DNA from: Mycetocola_B reblochoni
Lineage (GTDB): Bacteria > Actinomycetota > Actinomycetes > Actinomycetales > Microbacteriaceae
DNA length: 64,000 nucleotides
Assembly (NCBI RefSeq): GCF_003667525.1
Contig: NZ_RCUW01000006.1
Coordinates: 1-64,000 of the forward strand
Reading direction: 5' to 3'
The notes under the pieces are model-generated. The model had not been told where the DNA came from, searched no databases, and saw only the letters and a program-made list of their open reading frames with translations. Of this stretch, positions 8,922 through 20,231 are shown piece by piece; positions within the stretch are counted from its first letter, which is position 1, and each line of letters begins with the position of its first letter. Made by a program: the position numbers and the translations under genes.

Positions 8922-9036
8922 GCTAACCCGTTCGGGGGCCACGCCCTGGCCGCACCCGCGCACGAGCAGAACCTCGCCGCAACCGCGCTCGCGTGAGCAC
9001 GTGCGCGGCTGTCGTCACCCGACCGTCATGCCCCGT

Positions 9037-9555
9037 TCACCGGTCCCGGCCGTCCAGCCACTTCAGCATGCGGGTGTTCCCGAGGGTGTTCGGCTTCACC
9101 CTCGCCAGGTCGAGGAACTCGGCGACGCCCTCGTCGGAGGAACGCACGATCTCGTGGTAGACGTGCGGCTCGAGCGGGTCCTCTCCCATCGGGGCGAAAC
9201 CGTGCCGTCCGAAGAACGCCGTCTCGAAGGTCAGGCAGAACAGCCGGCGCAGCCCGAGGGCGACGGCGTCCACCTCCAGCCGTTCGACGAGCGCACTGCC
9301 GATGCCGCGTCCGAGCTGGTCCTCGGCGACGGCGAGCGTGCGCACCTCGCCGAGGTCCTCCCAGATGACGTGCAGAGCGCCGCAGCCGACCAGCCGCCCG
9401 TCGGCGTCCACCGCGACGCGGAACTCCTGCACCGCCTCGTAGAAGACGACCCGATCCTTGCCGAGGAGGATCCGCCGGTCCACCAGCGGCTGGATCAGCC
9501 TCTCGATCTCGATGACGTCGGTGGTGCGAGCGGGTCGGATCGTGAAGCCGGTCAT
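9037..9555 (-). CDS. argA: Amino-acid N-acetyltransferase (small N-acetylglutamate synthase)
   Basis: A 172-residue GNAT-fold enzyme. It matches the short actinobacterial N-acetylglutamate synthases that supply the first intermediate of arginine synthesis from acetyl-CoA and glutamate. Visible: FTIRPARTTDVIEIERLI at the N-terminus, the strand EVRTLAVAEDQLG, and the acetyl-CoA loop LGRGIGSALV (about residues 84-93), then a C-terminal half with FETAFFGRHGF and NTLGNTRMLKWL. The start MTGFTIRP at 9555 is preferred over an upstream Gly/Pro-rich extension; TAGTGT 7 nt upstream suggests leaderless expression. The clpC neighbour upstream is separated by a terminator, so the two are probably not cotranscribed. 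Confidence 0.85.
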   Translation of the reverse strand: MTGFTIRPARTTDVIEIERLIQPLVDRRILLGKDRVVFYEAVQEFRVAVDADGRLVGCGALHVIWEDLGEVRTLAVAEDQLGRGIGSALVERLEVDAVALGLRRLFCLTFETAFFGRHGFAPMGEDPLEPHVYHEIVRSSDEGVAEFLDLARVKPNTLGNTRMLKWLDGRDR

Positions 9556-9562
9556 GCGCTCA

Positions 9563-9568
9563 ACACTA
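9563..9568 (-). promoter_or_regulatory. Candidate -10 of argA (leaderless)
   Basis: Minus-strand TAGTGT ends 7 nt before the argA ATG (9555), and no SD sequence lies between. Confidence 0.5.
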
Positions 9569-9666
9569 GACCCGGGCGCGGGCGCGGCCGGGCCGGGACC
9601 GGGGCCCACCCCGGCCGCGCCGGGGCCGCACCACGCCGGCAGGCGGAATCCGGCCGGACACGACGA

Positions 9667-9694
9667 AGCGGCCAGGGGAACACCCCTGGCCGCT
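9667..9694 (-). terminator. clpC terminator hairpin
   Basis: AGCGGCCAGGGG (9667-9678) and CCCCTGGCCGCT (9683-9694) form a perfect 12-bp stem around the loop AACA, directly after the clpC stop codon at 9709. Confidence 0.8.
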
Positions 9695-9708
9695 CGTGGT
9701 CGGTCGCG

Positions 9709-12237
<2,529 letters not shown>

Positions 12238-12315
12238 TGTCACTCCTTCGGCGCCCGGGCGGAGGTGGACGCCTTCATGGAAAGAGTAACGAGCAGGCGG
12301 GGCGAATAGTCCGCT

Positions 12316-12333
12316 GTTCGCCGTGGGCGTGAC
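12316..12333 (-). promoter_or_regulatory. Candidate ClgR-binding site upstream of clpC
   Basis: Minus-strand GTCACGCCCACGGCGAAC fits the published corynebacterial ClgR motif WNNWCGCYNANRGCGWWS (as I recall it) at all positions but the first. It lies about 80 nt before the clpC start, upstream of a TACTCT that could be the -10. ClgR activates clpC/clpP genes in several actinobacteria. A GCGAA/TTCGC inverted repeat overlaps it at 12302-12321. Confidence 0.5.
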
Positions 12334-12369
12334 CTGCCGCGACGCCCGGCCGCGCGGGCGGGAACGGCG

Positions 12370-13830
12370 CTACTGCAGGGCGCTGGTGAGGCGGGCCAGG
12401 TTGTCCAGCACGGTCGAGCGCAGCGGCTGCGTCAGCCACTCGTCGAGGGTGAGCTCCTTGCTCATCGCCCGGTAGCGGTCCTCGACGGCGCGCATCTCGC
12501 TCACGAAGCTCGCACCGCGCACCATCATCGAGATCTCCTGGTTGAGGCCGAAGGAGCGCATGTCCATGTTGCTCGACCCCACGACGGCGACGTCGTCGTC
12601 GATGGAGAAGCACTTCGAGTGCAGGATGTACGGCGCGGGGTACAGGTAGATGCGCACGCCGGCCCGCAGCAGCTCCTCGTAGTAGGAGCGCTGGGCGTGC
12701 CAGACCATGGCCTGGTCGCCGATCTCCGAGACGAACAGGTCCACGGCGACGCCGCGCTGCACGGCGGAGGTGACCGCATACATGAGCGACTCGTCCGGCA
12801 CGAAGTAGGGGCTCGTGATGACGATGCGGCGCTGCGCGGCATAGAGCAGAGCGAGGAACAGCCTCAGGTTGTTCTCGGCGTTGTAGCCGGGCCCGCTCGG
12901 CACGATCTGGCAGTCGAGGGAGCCCTGGCCGGTGGCGCTGGCCTCGATGCCGAGCTCGTCGTCGAGCACCTGCTCGGTCTCGGCGTACCAGTCGGCGAGG
13001 AACACGGCGTTGAGGGCGCCGACGGCCGGCCCCTCGACCACGGCGACGAGCTCCTCCCACTGCAGCCCGCGTCGGATGTTGGCCTTCTTGTTGTAGGAGC
13101 GGTCCAGGACGTTCTGGGAGCCGATGACGGCGGTCCTGCCGTCGACGACGAGGATCTTGCGGTGGTTTCGCAGGTCCGGGCGCTGGAACTTGCCCTGCAG
13201 CGGCTGCAGCGGGAGCATGAGCTTCCAGTCCGCACCCATGCTCGTGAGCCGGTCCCTGGTGTGGCGGTAGTTGGGCCTGATCAGGTTCGCCCAGTGGTCG
13301 AGCAGCACGTGCACGGCGACGCCGCGGGCGCAGGCCCGCTCGAGGGCGTCGAAGAACGGGGCCGTCGTCTGGTCGCACTGAAGGATGTAGAACTCGACGT
13401 GCACGAAGTCGACCGCCTGGTCGATCGCCTCGGCCATCTGGTCGAGGGAGGCCTGGTAGTCGGACACGAGCCGGACCGCGTTCCCCGCCTGCAGCGGCAT
13501 CGCGGAGAGCGTCCGGTTGAGCCGCACCGCCCCCTTGAACCACTCGGGCGCGTCACCGCCCTCCGTTTCGCTCGCGAGCTCCTTCGTCGTCTCCCTGATG
13601 TAGTCATCGATGTCCTCCTGCATGCGGCGGCGCTTGCGCGGGAGCTTCGGGTTGCCGATGAGCAGGAACACGAATATCCCCGCGAAGGGGATGAGGAAGA
13701 TCGCCAGCAGCCAGGCCATCCCGGCCGTCGGCTTGCGGTTGCGGGGCACGACGATGATCGCCAGGACGCGGATGGTGAGGTCGATCACGAGCACGACGAC
13801 ACCGAGCCAGCCGCCGATGTTGAGGAACAT
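12370..13830 (-). CDS. cls: Cardiolipin synthase (phospholipase D superfamily)
   Basis: A 486-residue membrane enzyme that condenses phosphatidylglycerol into cardiolipin. Two N-terminal transmembrane helices (about 5-27 and 38-60, flanking VPRNRKPTAGMAWLLAIF) form the PLDc_N region. They are followed by two HKD active sites: HRKILVVDG (about residue 230) and HSKCFSIDDD (about residue 408), each with the expected downstream Gly-Ser-x-Asn (GSQN, GSSN). Length is normal. GAGAAGG sits 5 nt before the ATG. It is the first gene downstream of the small membrane ORF at 13914, on the same strand. Confidence 0.95.
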   Translation of the reverse strand: MFLNIGGWLGVVVLVIDLTIRVLAIIVVPRNRKPTAGMAWLLAIFLIPFAGIFVFLLIGNPKLPRKRRRMQEDIDDYIRETTKELASETEGGDAPEWFKGAVRLNRTLSAMPLQAGNAVRLVSDYQASLDQMAEAIDQAVDFVHVEFYILQCDQTTAPFFDALERACARGVAVHVLLDHWANLIRPNYRHTRDRLTSMGADWKLMLPLQPLQGKFQRPDLRNHRKILVVDGRTAVIGSQNVLDRSYNKKANIRRGLQWEELVAVVEGPAVGALNAVFLADWYAETEQVLDDELGIEASATGQGSLDCQIVPSGPGYNAENNLRLFLALLYAAQRRIVITSPYFVPDESLMYAVTSAVQRGVAVDLFVSEIGDQAMVWHAQRSYYEELLRAGVRIYLYPAPYILHSKCFSIDDDVAVVGSSNMDMRSFGLNQEISMMVRGASFVSEMRAVEDRYRAMSKELTLDEWLTQPLRSTVLDNLARLTSALQ

Positions 13831-13913
13831 GTGTGCCTTCTCGCCGTGAACGGGTGTTCGGACCAGGCTATCGGAGCGGTACCCGTCGGGCCATCGCCCC
13901 GGCGCCGCGCAGT

Positions 13914-14090
13914 CTAGCGGCGGGAGGCGTCGTCGTTCCCTGCCGCGTCCTGCTCACGCAGGATCTCGTCGTAGGCCTGACGCTCCTTCGAGTCGGAGCG
14001 GATGATGACGCGCATGATGTACCAGAAGAGCAGGCCGACCAGCACCGTGGGCGCCAGCGACCAGAGCGCCTGCTGCCAGAATTCGTCCAT
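13914..14090 (-). CDS. Small single-span membrane protein (58 aa)
   Basis: A short gene that simple length filters would miss. Minus-strand ATG at 14090 to TAG at 13914 encodes 58 residues: MDEFWQQALWSLAPTVLVGL, a hydrophobic span continuing to about residue 27 (LLFWYIMRVII), then a charged cytosolic tail rich in Arg, Glu and Asp that ends SRR. It sits 18 nt after lysS and is codirectional with lysS upstream and cls downstream. Similar tiny membrane proteins next to lysS are seen in Microbacteriaceae, but function is unknown. Confidence 0.75.
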   Translation of the reverse strand: MDEFWQQALWSLAPTVLVGLLFWYIMRVIIRSDSKERQAYDEILREQDAAGNDDASRR

Positions 14091-14108
14091 GAGCCCAGAG
14101 TACCCGCG

Positions 14109-15638
14109 CTACTTGACCAGCGGGAACAGGATGGTCTCGCGCACGCCGAGCCCGGTCAGCGCCATCATCAGCCGGTCGATCCCCATGCCCATGCCGCCCG
14201 ACGGTGGCATGCCGTGCTCGAGCGCACGGAGGAACTCCTCGTCGACCCGCATCGCCTCGTCGTCGCCGGCGGAGGCCAGGCGCGCCTGCGCGACGAAGCG
14301 CTCACGCTGGATGACCGGGTCGACCAGCTCCGAGTACGCCGTCGCGAGCTCGAAGCCGCGGACATAGAGGTCCCACTTCTCGACGACGCCGGGGATGCTG
14401 CGGTGGTCGCGCGTGAGCGGCGAGGTGTCGACGGGGAAGTCCATCACGAAGGTCGGCCGGGTGAGCGAGTCGATGACGAGGTGCTCCCACAGCTCCTCCA
14501 CGTACTTGCCGTGCGTGGGGTGCGTCACCTGGATGCCCTCGGCCTCGGCGATGACGGCCAGCTCCTCCGCCGGGGTCTGCGGCGTGATGACGGCGGGCGC
14601 GGAGCGCCCGGCCGCCGCCTCGCGAGCGGCACGCGCCTCATTCAGCGAGTCGTACATGCTGATGCGGTCCCACTCGCCGCCGAAGTCGTACTCCGTGCCG
14701 TCGACGAGGGTGACGACGTGCGAGCCGGCGACCGCGAGCGCGGCGTTCTGGATGAGCTCCTGGGTGAGGTCCGCCATCTGCCGGTAGTCGCCGTAGGCCT
14801 GGTAGGCCTCGACCATCGCGAACTCGGGGCTGTGCGTGGAGTCGGCGCCCTCGTTGCGGAAGTTGCGGTTGATCTCGAACACCCGGTCGATGCCGCCGAC
14901 GACGGCGCGCTTGAGGTACAGCTCCGGTGCGATGCGCAGGTAGAGCTCGGTGTCGAAGGCGTTCGAGTGGGTCACGAACGGCCGGGCCGCGGCCCCGCCG
15001 TGCTGCACCTGGAGCATGGGCGTCTCGACCTCGAGGTAGTCGTGCCCGGCGAAGGTTCCGCGCAGGCTCGCCATCACGGCGGCCCGGGCCCTGACGTTCT
15101 CCCTCGCCTGCTCGCGCACGATGAGGTCGAGGTAGCGCTGACGGACGCGGCTCTCCTCGCTGAGCTCGTTGTGCAGGGTCGGCAGCGGCAGCAGCGACTT
15201 CGCGGCGATCGACCACTCCGCGACCATCACGGACAGCTCGCCGCGGCGGCTCGCGACGATCTCGCCGCTGACGAAGACGTGGTCGCCGAGGTCGACGAGC
15301 TCCTTCCAGCGCTGCAGCGACTCCTCGCCGACGGCGGCGAGCGAGACCATGGCCTGGATCCGGGACCCGTCCCCGGACTGCAGGGAGGCGAAGCAGAGCT
15401 TGCCCGTGTTGCGCTGGAACACCACGCGGCCGGCCAGGCCGACGACGACGCCGGACTCCTCGCCCGGCTCCAGCCCGGTGAACTCCTCGCGCACCGACGG
15501 GATCGTCCTGGTGACGGGAACGGCGACGGGGTAGGCCCCGCCCGCCGCGTCGGCAGCCTCGGCGATGAGGCGTTCGCGCTTGGCCAGGCGGACGGCCTTC
15601 TGCTCGCTGGTGTCGTCGTCGTAGGGGGTGTCGCTCAT
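14109..15638 (-). CDS. lysS: Lysyl-tRNA synthetase, class II
   Basis: A 509-residue enzyme charging tRNA-Lys. An N-terminal OB-fold anticodon-binding domain (about 65-160, [17 protein letters not shown]) precedes the class II core with motif 2 ([11 protein letters not shown], about 270) and motif 3 ([13 protein letters not shown], near the C-terminus). Length is standard. SD AAGGAG lies 11 nt before the ATG. It follows the DUF2520 gene by 56 nt and a TAGACT box in that gap could give it a promoter of its own. Confidence 0.97.
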   Translation of the reverse strand: MSDTPYDDDTSEQKAVRLAKRERLIAEAADAAGGAYPVAVPVTRTIPSVREEFTGLEPGEESGVVVGLAGRVVFQRNTGKLCFASLQSGDGSRIQAMVSLAAVGEESLQRWKELVDLGDHVFVSGEIVASRRGELSVMVAEWSIAAKSLLPLPTLHNELSEESRVRQRYLDLIVREQARENVRARAAVMASLRGTFAGHDYLEVETPMLQVQHGGAAARPFVTHSNAFDTELYLRIAPELYLKRAVVGGIDRVFEINRNFRNEGADSTHSPEFAMVEAYQAYGDYRQMADLTQELIQNAALAVAGSHVVTLVDGTEYDFGGEWDRISMYDSLNEARAAREAAAGRSAPAVITPQTPAEELAVIAEAEGIQVTHPTHGKYVEELWEHLVIDSLTRPTFVMDFPVDTSPLTRDHRSIPGVVEKWDLYVRGFELATAYSELVDPVIQRERFVAQARLASAGDDEAMRVDEEFLRALEHGMPPSGGMGMGIDRLMMALTGLGVRETILFPLVK

Positions 15639-15694
15639 GTGGGCTGCGGCTCCTTGGTGGCTGAAGCCCCCAGTCTACCGATCGCCCCGGGGTC

Positions 15695-16384
15695 TCAGCC
15701 CACCGGCGGGATGCGACGGAGCGCGTTGTCGACGCTGGAGTGCACGAGCGAGGCGAGGAACGGCCCCGGCTCGGCCACGCCGATGCCCGACAGCAGGGCG
15801 CTGGACTGCCCGACGATGGAGCGGGAGAACTCCGTCGCCGTCGCGATCGCCTCGGCGTAGGCGGGGCGATCGCCCTCGGCGATCACGACCGGCTCGGCCC
15901 CCATCTCCACCGCGAGCGCCTGCGCGATCGGCAGCACGGGCGCCGGGGCGGTCACGGCCGCGTAGCTCCCGGCGAGGCGGGACAGGTCCAGGCTCGTGCC
16001 GGTGAACTCCATCGCCGGGTGGATCGCGAGGGGGATGGCGCCGGACGCCGCGGCCGGCGCGAGCACGGCGGTGCCGTGGTCGGGCGAGGTGTGCAGCACC
16101 AGCTGCCCCTGGACCCACACGCCCACGTCCGCGAGGCCCGTGACGAGGCCTGTCAGCTGGTCGCCGGGGATGGCGAGGACGACGAGCTCGCTCCGCCTCA
16201 CCACCTCGGGGATGTCGAGCACGGGAACGTCGGGCAGCAGCGTCGCGGCGCGCTCACGCCCCTCGTCCGACACGGTCGCGATGCCGGTGACCGCGTGCCC
16301 CACGCCGGCGAGCGCGAGCGCGACCACCGGCCCGACCCTGCCCGCACCGATGACACCGACGCCGAGACGGCCGGAGGCGCTCAC
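15695..16384 (-). CDS. Rossmann-like/DUF2520 domain oxidoreductase-like protein
   Basis: A 229-residue protein beginning with GTG. The N-terminal Rossmann fold shows the dinucleotide-binding motif GVGVIGAGRVG (residues 7-17) and LVVLAIPGDQL. The C-terminal half (HPAMEFTGT onward) is the DUF2520 helical domain. The family resembles F420/NADP-dependent oxidoreductases, and members have been proposed to act as ketopantoate reductases in pantothenate synthesis; nothing here proves that. The GTG overlaps the stop of the upstream PH-domain gene as GTGA, so translation is coupled. It sits between the folate/PH cluster and lysS, an order typical of Microbacteriaceae. Confidence 0.8.
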   Translation of the reverse strand: MSASGRLGVGVIGAGRVGPVVALALAGVGHAVTGIATVSDEGRERAATLLPDVPVLDIPEVVRRSELVVLAIPGDQLTGLVTGLADVGVWVQGQLVLHTSPDHGTAVLAPAAASGAIPLAIHPAMEFTGTSLDLSRLAGSYAAVTAPAPVLPIAQALAVEMGAEPVVIAEGDRPAYAEAIATATEFSRSIVGQSSALLSGIGVAEPGPFLASLVHSSVDNALRRIPPVG

Positions 16385-17994
16385 GCGCTCCCTCTCCCCT
16401 CGGCGTCCCAGCGCTCCCCCGCGTCGGAGCGCATCTGCCCGACGACGCGGCCGATCGCCGTGAACAGCAGCGCCTCGGCGGTGCGGACGTCGATCTGCGG
16501 CATCGTCGCCGACACCGGACCGGGCACCGTGTGCAGCGTCGCCGCCGCGACACGGAACAGCCGGGCCACCGGCCCCTGCGTCAGCTGCAGTGACTGCACC
16601 CGCACCAGCGGGACGATGACGAGCCTGCGCCACATCACTCCGCGACGGGAGACCACCGCTCCGTCGGCGATGGCCAGGCCGGTGCGACGCCAGGCGAACG
16701 GCGACAGCCAGCGCGCCCGCCGCGGGCTCATGGTGAGCCCCTGCCCCGCAGGGTCGGCGATCAGCTCGGGCAGGACTCCGGCGGCGCGGCGTCCGTGGCC
16801 CTCGCGCAGCAACAGGAGCAGGACAGCCTCGGCGTCCTCCAGTCGTCCGACGGGCAGCACGTTGACGCTCGCCTTCATCTGGTCCTCGAGGCTGACGCCC
16901 GCCTTGGTGACCCGCACGGTCCACCAGCCGAAGGGGCGCCACAGCAGCGGCTGCAGCACCTCGACGGCGTGGATGCGACCGGGGGCGACCGTCTCGGACA
17001 CCGTCGACAGCAGCCCGGAGGCGACGCGTACGCCGGAGGGCGTCTGCGCGATCGAGTATTTGAGGGAGCGCGTGATCGTCCCCCAGTAGTAGCTGCCGAA
17101 GCCGATCGCGGCGGGGATCAGCGAGAACAGCGCCCAGCTGGAGCCGACGATCGCGATGACGATGAAGGCGGCGACGAGCAGGATCGCGAAGACGGTCGTC
17201 CAGCCGACCAGGGTGGAGCCGATGACGCGGCCCGTCGGCACCCGCACGGCGGTGCGCCAGTCGGCGACGCCGGAGTCGGCCTCGCGGGAGAGCAGGTCCT
17301 CGACGCGCGCGTGCACCGCCTGGCCGAGGCCGCCGCGGCCCTCGGCGGCGGCGCCGTCAGCCGCGCCGGAGAGGGAGCGGCCGGAGGCCAGGGTGAGGAT
17401 GTCGGACCTCAGGCTGTCGGCCTCGGCGCTGCGCAGGTATTCGAGCGAGACCTTGCCGTCCTGGCCCGCGACCGAGACGTCGAGCTTGGCGGCCCCGAAC
17501 AGCCGCGGGATGAACGGCCGGTTGATCTCGACGCCCTGGATGCGGTCGAGCTTCGCCTGCCGGTGCGTGCGGAACACGATGCCGCGGCGCAGCTCGACGG
17601 AGTCCCCCGTCACCCGGTAGCTGTTCATCCGCCAGGACAGGTACGAGTAGCCGACGATGAGCAGGACCACACCGAACACGACGAGCGCGGCGACGCCGAG
17701 CAGTCCCTCGGCGAGGATGAAGTCGACCGGGTCGCCGCTGGTGTTCTCACCCGGCCCGACGAAGATCGAGATGAACCGTTCACGCAGATTGGCGATCACG
17801 AAGCCGATGATGGCGAGGAAGAAGATCCCGCCGCGCAGGAACGGGGTGGCGGGGTGGACGCGGTGCCACTCCCCGTCGGCCAGGGTCGTCGGGGCCGTGG
17901 CGGACGGCGCTGCCGAGTCGGCCGCCGTCGCGTGCCCTGCTGCCGTGTCGACGGGCTCTGCTTCCGGCTCGTTCCGGCTGGCGTCGTCGCTCAC
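16381..17994 (-). CDS. Large bacterial PH-domain membrane protein (YdbT-like)
   Basis: A 537-residue integral membrane protein with a Pro/Ala/Thr-rich N-terminus (1-40), a transmembrane pair (about 60-130), a bPH2 domain (YRVTGDSVELRRGIVFRTHR, about 150-175, with RIQGVEINRP), a second transmembrane pair (about 285-330) and further bPH2 copies (GVRVASGLLSTVSE; RRGVMWRRLVIVPLVRVQSL). This is the YdbT architecture of several bPH2 domains on a membrane scaffold. The GTG start at 17994 overlaps the stop of the upstream PH gene as GTGA; the pair corresponds to the YdbS/YdbT partners of Bacillus. Biochemical role is unknown. Confidence 0.87.
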   Translation of the reverse strand: MSDDASRNEPEAEPVDTAAGHATAADSAAPSATAPTTLADGEWHRVHPATPFLRGGIFFLAIIGFVIANLRERFISIFVGPGENTSGDPVDFILAEGLLGVAALVVFGVVLLIVGYSYLSWRMNSYRVTGDSVELRRGIVFRTHRQAKLDRIQGVEINRPFIPRLFGAAKLDVSVAGQDGKVSLEYLRSAEADSLRSDILTLASGRSLSGAADGAAAEGRGGLGQAVHARVEDLLSREADSGVADWRTAVRVPTGRVIGSTLVGWTTVFAILLVAAFIVIAIVGSSWALFSLIPAAIGFGSYYWGTITRSLKYSIAQTPSGVRVASGLLSTVSETVAPGRIHAVEVLQPLLWRPFGWWTVRVTKAGVSLEDQMKASVNVLPVGRLEDAEAVLLLLLREGHGRRAAGVLPELIADPAGQGLTMSPRRARWLSPFAWRRTGLAIADGAVVSRRGVMWRRLVIVPLVRVQSLQLTQGPVARLFRVAAATLHTVPGPVSATMPQIDVRTAEALLFTAIGRVVGQMRSDAGERWDAEGRGSA

Positions 17995-19187
17995 AGCCCG
18001 CTCCTGCGCGACTCCGCGACGGCCACCAGGTGATCGCGCAGCTCGACGGCCTGAGCCTCCGGCAGGCCGGGGATGGTGATGTCGCTTCCCGACGAGGCGG
18101 TGACGAACTTGAGCTCGGACAGCCCGAACATCCGCGCGATCGGCCCGCGGTTGATGTCGACCAGCTGCATGCGACCGTAGGGGACGGCAACGATGCGCTG
18201 CCACATGATGCCCTTGCGGAAGATGAGGTCGTCCTCGCGCAGCAGGTAGCGGATGGAGCGCACCCGCCGCGGGGTGATCGCGAGCTCGAGGAGTGAGAGG
18301 GCCGCGAGCGCCCCGCCGATCCAGCCGACGATGACGGGCGACCAGTCGAAGAGCAGGATGACGCCGATGGAGGCGCCGACGATGACGAGCAGGGCGATGG
18401 CCGAGCCGATCATCTCCGACACGATGTAGCGGGGTGAGACGCCGACCCAGCCCTCGCCGGCGACGGTCAGCCGCCCCGGGCTCACGGGGGCGTCGTCGAC
18501 CGGCGCGGGGGCGGGCTTCTCGCCGCCGGCCGCGGTCGCGTCGAGCCCCGGTGCGGCGGTGTCGCCGTCCTGCGCCTCGGCGGGGTTCGGCGTCGAGATC
18601 GGGTCGACGACGAAGGGCTCGGCGGGGGCCGTATCGGGGGCGGGCGCCGCCTCAACGTCGGCGGCCGCCTCAGCCGCGGGGGCGGCATCGGGGACGGACA
18701 CCGCGTCAGGAGCAGGTGCCACGTCAGGCGCAGTGGCGTCAGCGGCGCCCTCGGTGGCGCCGTCGCTCGCGGTCACAGTGTCCTCGCTCTCCGCGGCGCT
18801 CGCGCGCTGCTCGTTCGCTGCACGGTCCTCCGCGGTCGCGGCTCCGTCCTCCCCCTGCGCGCCGTCAGCGACGACACTCGCCGCCGCATCGGCATCGGCA
18901 TCGGCATCGGCATCGGCATCGGCATCGGCATCGGCATCGGCATCGGCATCGGCATCGGCATCGGCATCGGCATCGGCATCGGCCGCACGGTCCTGCTCGG
19001 CGACCACGGCCGCCATGTCGAGCGCCTGCGTCTTCAGCGCGGCCGCACGCTCCCGCGCCTCGCGCCGCGTGAGAGGCGGGGCTGCCGCCTCCCCCTGCCC
19101 GTCGGAGCGGCCCGCGACCGCACCGTCGGGGGTCGGCGTGGGGTCAACTGGCTTCGGGGACTCCGGAGGGGTCATCGTCGTCATCAT
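17991..19187 (-). CDS. Bacterial PH-domain membrane protein (YdbS-like) with Asp-Ala repeat linker
   Basis: A 398-residue protein whose C-terminal 160 residues hold two transmembrane helices (about 255-300) and a bPH2 domain (RYLLREDDLIFRKGIMWQRI, then VPYGRMQLVDINRGP). The N-terminal 240 residues are low complexity, acidic and alanine-rich, with an uninterrupted run of about 16 Asp-Ala dipeptides (about residues 69-100) encoded by a GGCATC-type hexamer repeat. Such a long extension is not needed for YdbS function. The start is uncertain among three nearby ATGs (19187, 19184, 19175); all overlap the end of the DUF3180 gene by 32-44 nt. It is coupled to the YdbT-like gene. Confidence 0.85.
   Translation of the reverse strand: MMTTMTPPESPKPVDPTPTPDGAVAGRSDGQGEAAAPPLTRREARERAAALKTQALDMAAVVAEQDRAADADADADADADADADADADADADADADADADAAASVVADGAQGEDGAATAEDRAANEQRASAAESEDTVTASDGATEGAADATAPDVAPAPDAVSVPDAAPAAEAAADVEAAPAPDTAPAEPFVVDPISTPNPAEAQDGDTAAPGLDATAAGGEKPAPAPVDDAPVSPGRLTVAGEGWVGVSPRYIVSEMIGSAIALLVIVGASIGVILLFDWSPVIVGWIGGALAALSLLELAITPRRVRSIRYLLREDDLIFRKGIMWQRIVAVPYGRMQLVDINRGPIARMFGLSELKFVTASSGSDITIPGLPEAQAVELRDHLVAVAESRRSGL
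18889..18983. repeat. Hexanucleotide tandem repeat (GCATCG)n
   Basis: About 16 head-to-tail copies of the hexamer ggcatc on the plus strand (GATGCC on the coding strand) lie inside the YdbS-like gene and encode an Asp-Ala run. Because the unit is six bases, copy-number change would lengthen or shorten the linker without breaking the frame. Confidence 0.95.
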
Positions 19188-19620
19188 CTTTCGGCAGGGT
19201 GCACAGGGACTCGGCCACCACAGCGGAGGCCAGCAAGACGATGGCGGCTGCGAGCGCCCCCACCGCGAGCCATACCGAGCCTACCGCCGGGAGCACCGTT
19301 CTCAGCAGCATGTAGGCCACGACACCCGCCGACGCACCGGTCAGCAGGGCCGCCGCGTGCGCCGAGGCGACGGCCAGCAGGGCAACCCGGGCGGCACGCA
19401 GCGGCTCCACCCTGCGCCGCGACGCCCCGGTCACGGAGCGCCGGATGGGCACGGCGGCGATGAGCAGGACCGCGGCCACGGTGACGAGGGTGAGCGGGAG
19501 GGTCAGCGGCGGGACGAACATGGCGGCGCCGAGCTGCAGGAGCAGCCGCTCCCCCAGGTAGGCCAGCGCCGCCCCGACGAGGACGAGCACGGCGAGCGTT
19601 CCCGGTGCACTGCGCTTCAT
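19144..19620 (-). CDS. DUF3180 family membrane protein
   Basis: A 158-residue integral membrane protein. Four hydrophobic spans are visible (about 8-30, 35-58, 80-105 and 112-135), with a basic loop between the second and third (RRSVTGASRRR) and an Asp-rich tail (DDDDDD). It matches the actinobacterial DUF3180 family, which is almost always encoded directly after folK; function is unknown. Its ATG overlaps the folK stop as ATGA, showing translational coupling. Its 3' end overlaps the start of the YdbS-like gene. Confidence 0.88.
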   Translation of the reverse strand: MKRSAPGTLAVLVLVGAALAYLGERLLLQLGAAMFVPPLTLPLTLVTVAAVLLIAAVPIRRSVTGASRRRVEPLRAARVALLAVASAHAAALLTGASAGVVAYMLLRTVLPAVGSVWLAVGALAAAIVLLASAVVAESLCTLPKDDDDDDPSGVPEAS

Positions 19621-20231
19621 CGCTCCGCCCCCTCGGCACCGGTGGCGGCGTCCGCGCCGGCGCCGGCCGCGCCCGCCCCTGCACCGGCCGCGCCGTCGAC
19701 GGCCACGGCCATGTCCGCGTCGGCCGCACCCGCGCGGAGGCCGGCAAGCAGCGCGTCGACCCTGCCCGCCCCCGGCAGCTCCGCATCCGGGTCGAGCAGG
19801 AGCCACGGCTCGAGCACGAAGTCGCGCTCCGCCGCGCGCGGGTGGGGCAGGACGAGACGGGCGTCGTCCCTGAGCACGCCGTCCATGGTGACGATGTCGA
19901 TGTCGATGGTCCGGTCCCCCCACCGCCGATCCCTGACCCGGCCGAGCTCCGCCTCGACCCGGTGGGCGAGATCGAGCAGTGCGTCCGGGTCGAGCGTCGT
20001 CCGCGCGAGCGCGACGGCGTTGAGGTAGCGCGGGGCGGAGGGGTCGGGCCCGTCGACCGTGACCGCGACCGTCTCGACGACGGGCGACACGGCGACGACC
20101 TCGAGTCCCCCGGCCCGCGCGAGCGCCGCCACCGCCTCGTCGAGGGTCGCGCGGCGGCTGCCGAGGTTGCTGCCGAGGGCGAGGACGACGTCGACCGCGC
20201 CAGAGGAGCCCAGCGGGCTGGACACGGTCAC
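19617..20231 (-). CDS. folK: 2-amino-4-hydroxy-6-hydroxymethyldihydropteridine pyrophosphokinase
   Basis: A 204-residue HPPK that transfers pyrophosphate from ATP to 6-hydroxymethyl-dihydropterin. Motifs: VVLALGSNLGSRR (about 13-25), VSPVVET, and the signature RRWGDRTIDIDI with the two metal-binding aspartates (about 112-123), then LPHPRAAERDFVL. The C-terminus carries an extra Ala/Gly-rich tail of about 45 residues not found in most HPPKs. The GTG start at 20231 overlaps the folB stop (GTGA); a second GTG two codons later is possible. Fourth folate gene of the run. Confidence 0.94.
   Translation of the reverse strand: MTVSSPLGSSGAVDVVLALGSNLGSRRATLDEAVAALARAGGLEVVAVSPVVETVAVTVDGPDPSAPRYLNAVALARTTLDPDALLDLAHRVEAELGRVRDRRWGDRTIDIDIVTMDGVLRDDARLVLPHPRAAERDFVLEPWLLLDPDAELPGAGRVDALLAGLRAGAADADMAVAVDGAAGAGAGAAGAGADAATGAEGAER

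Noticed and set aside
12238..12243. GTG at 12243 as the clpC start
   Set aside because: It would overlap its own SD sequence; the ATG two codons later has normal spacing and gives the canonical MFERFTDRARR N-terminus.
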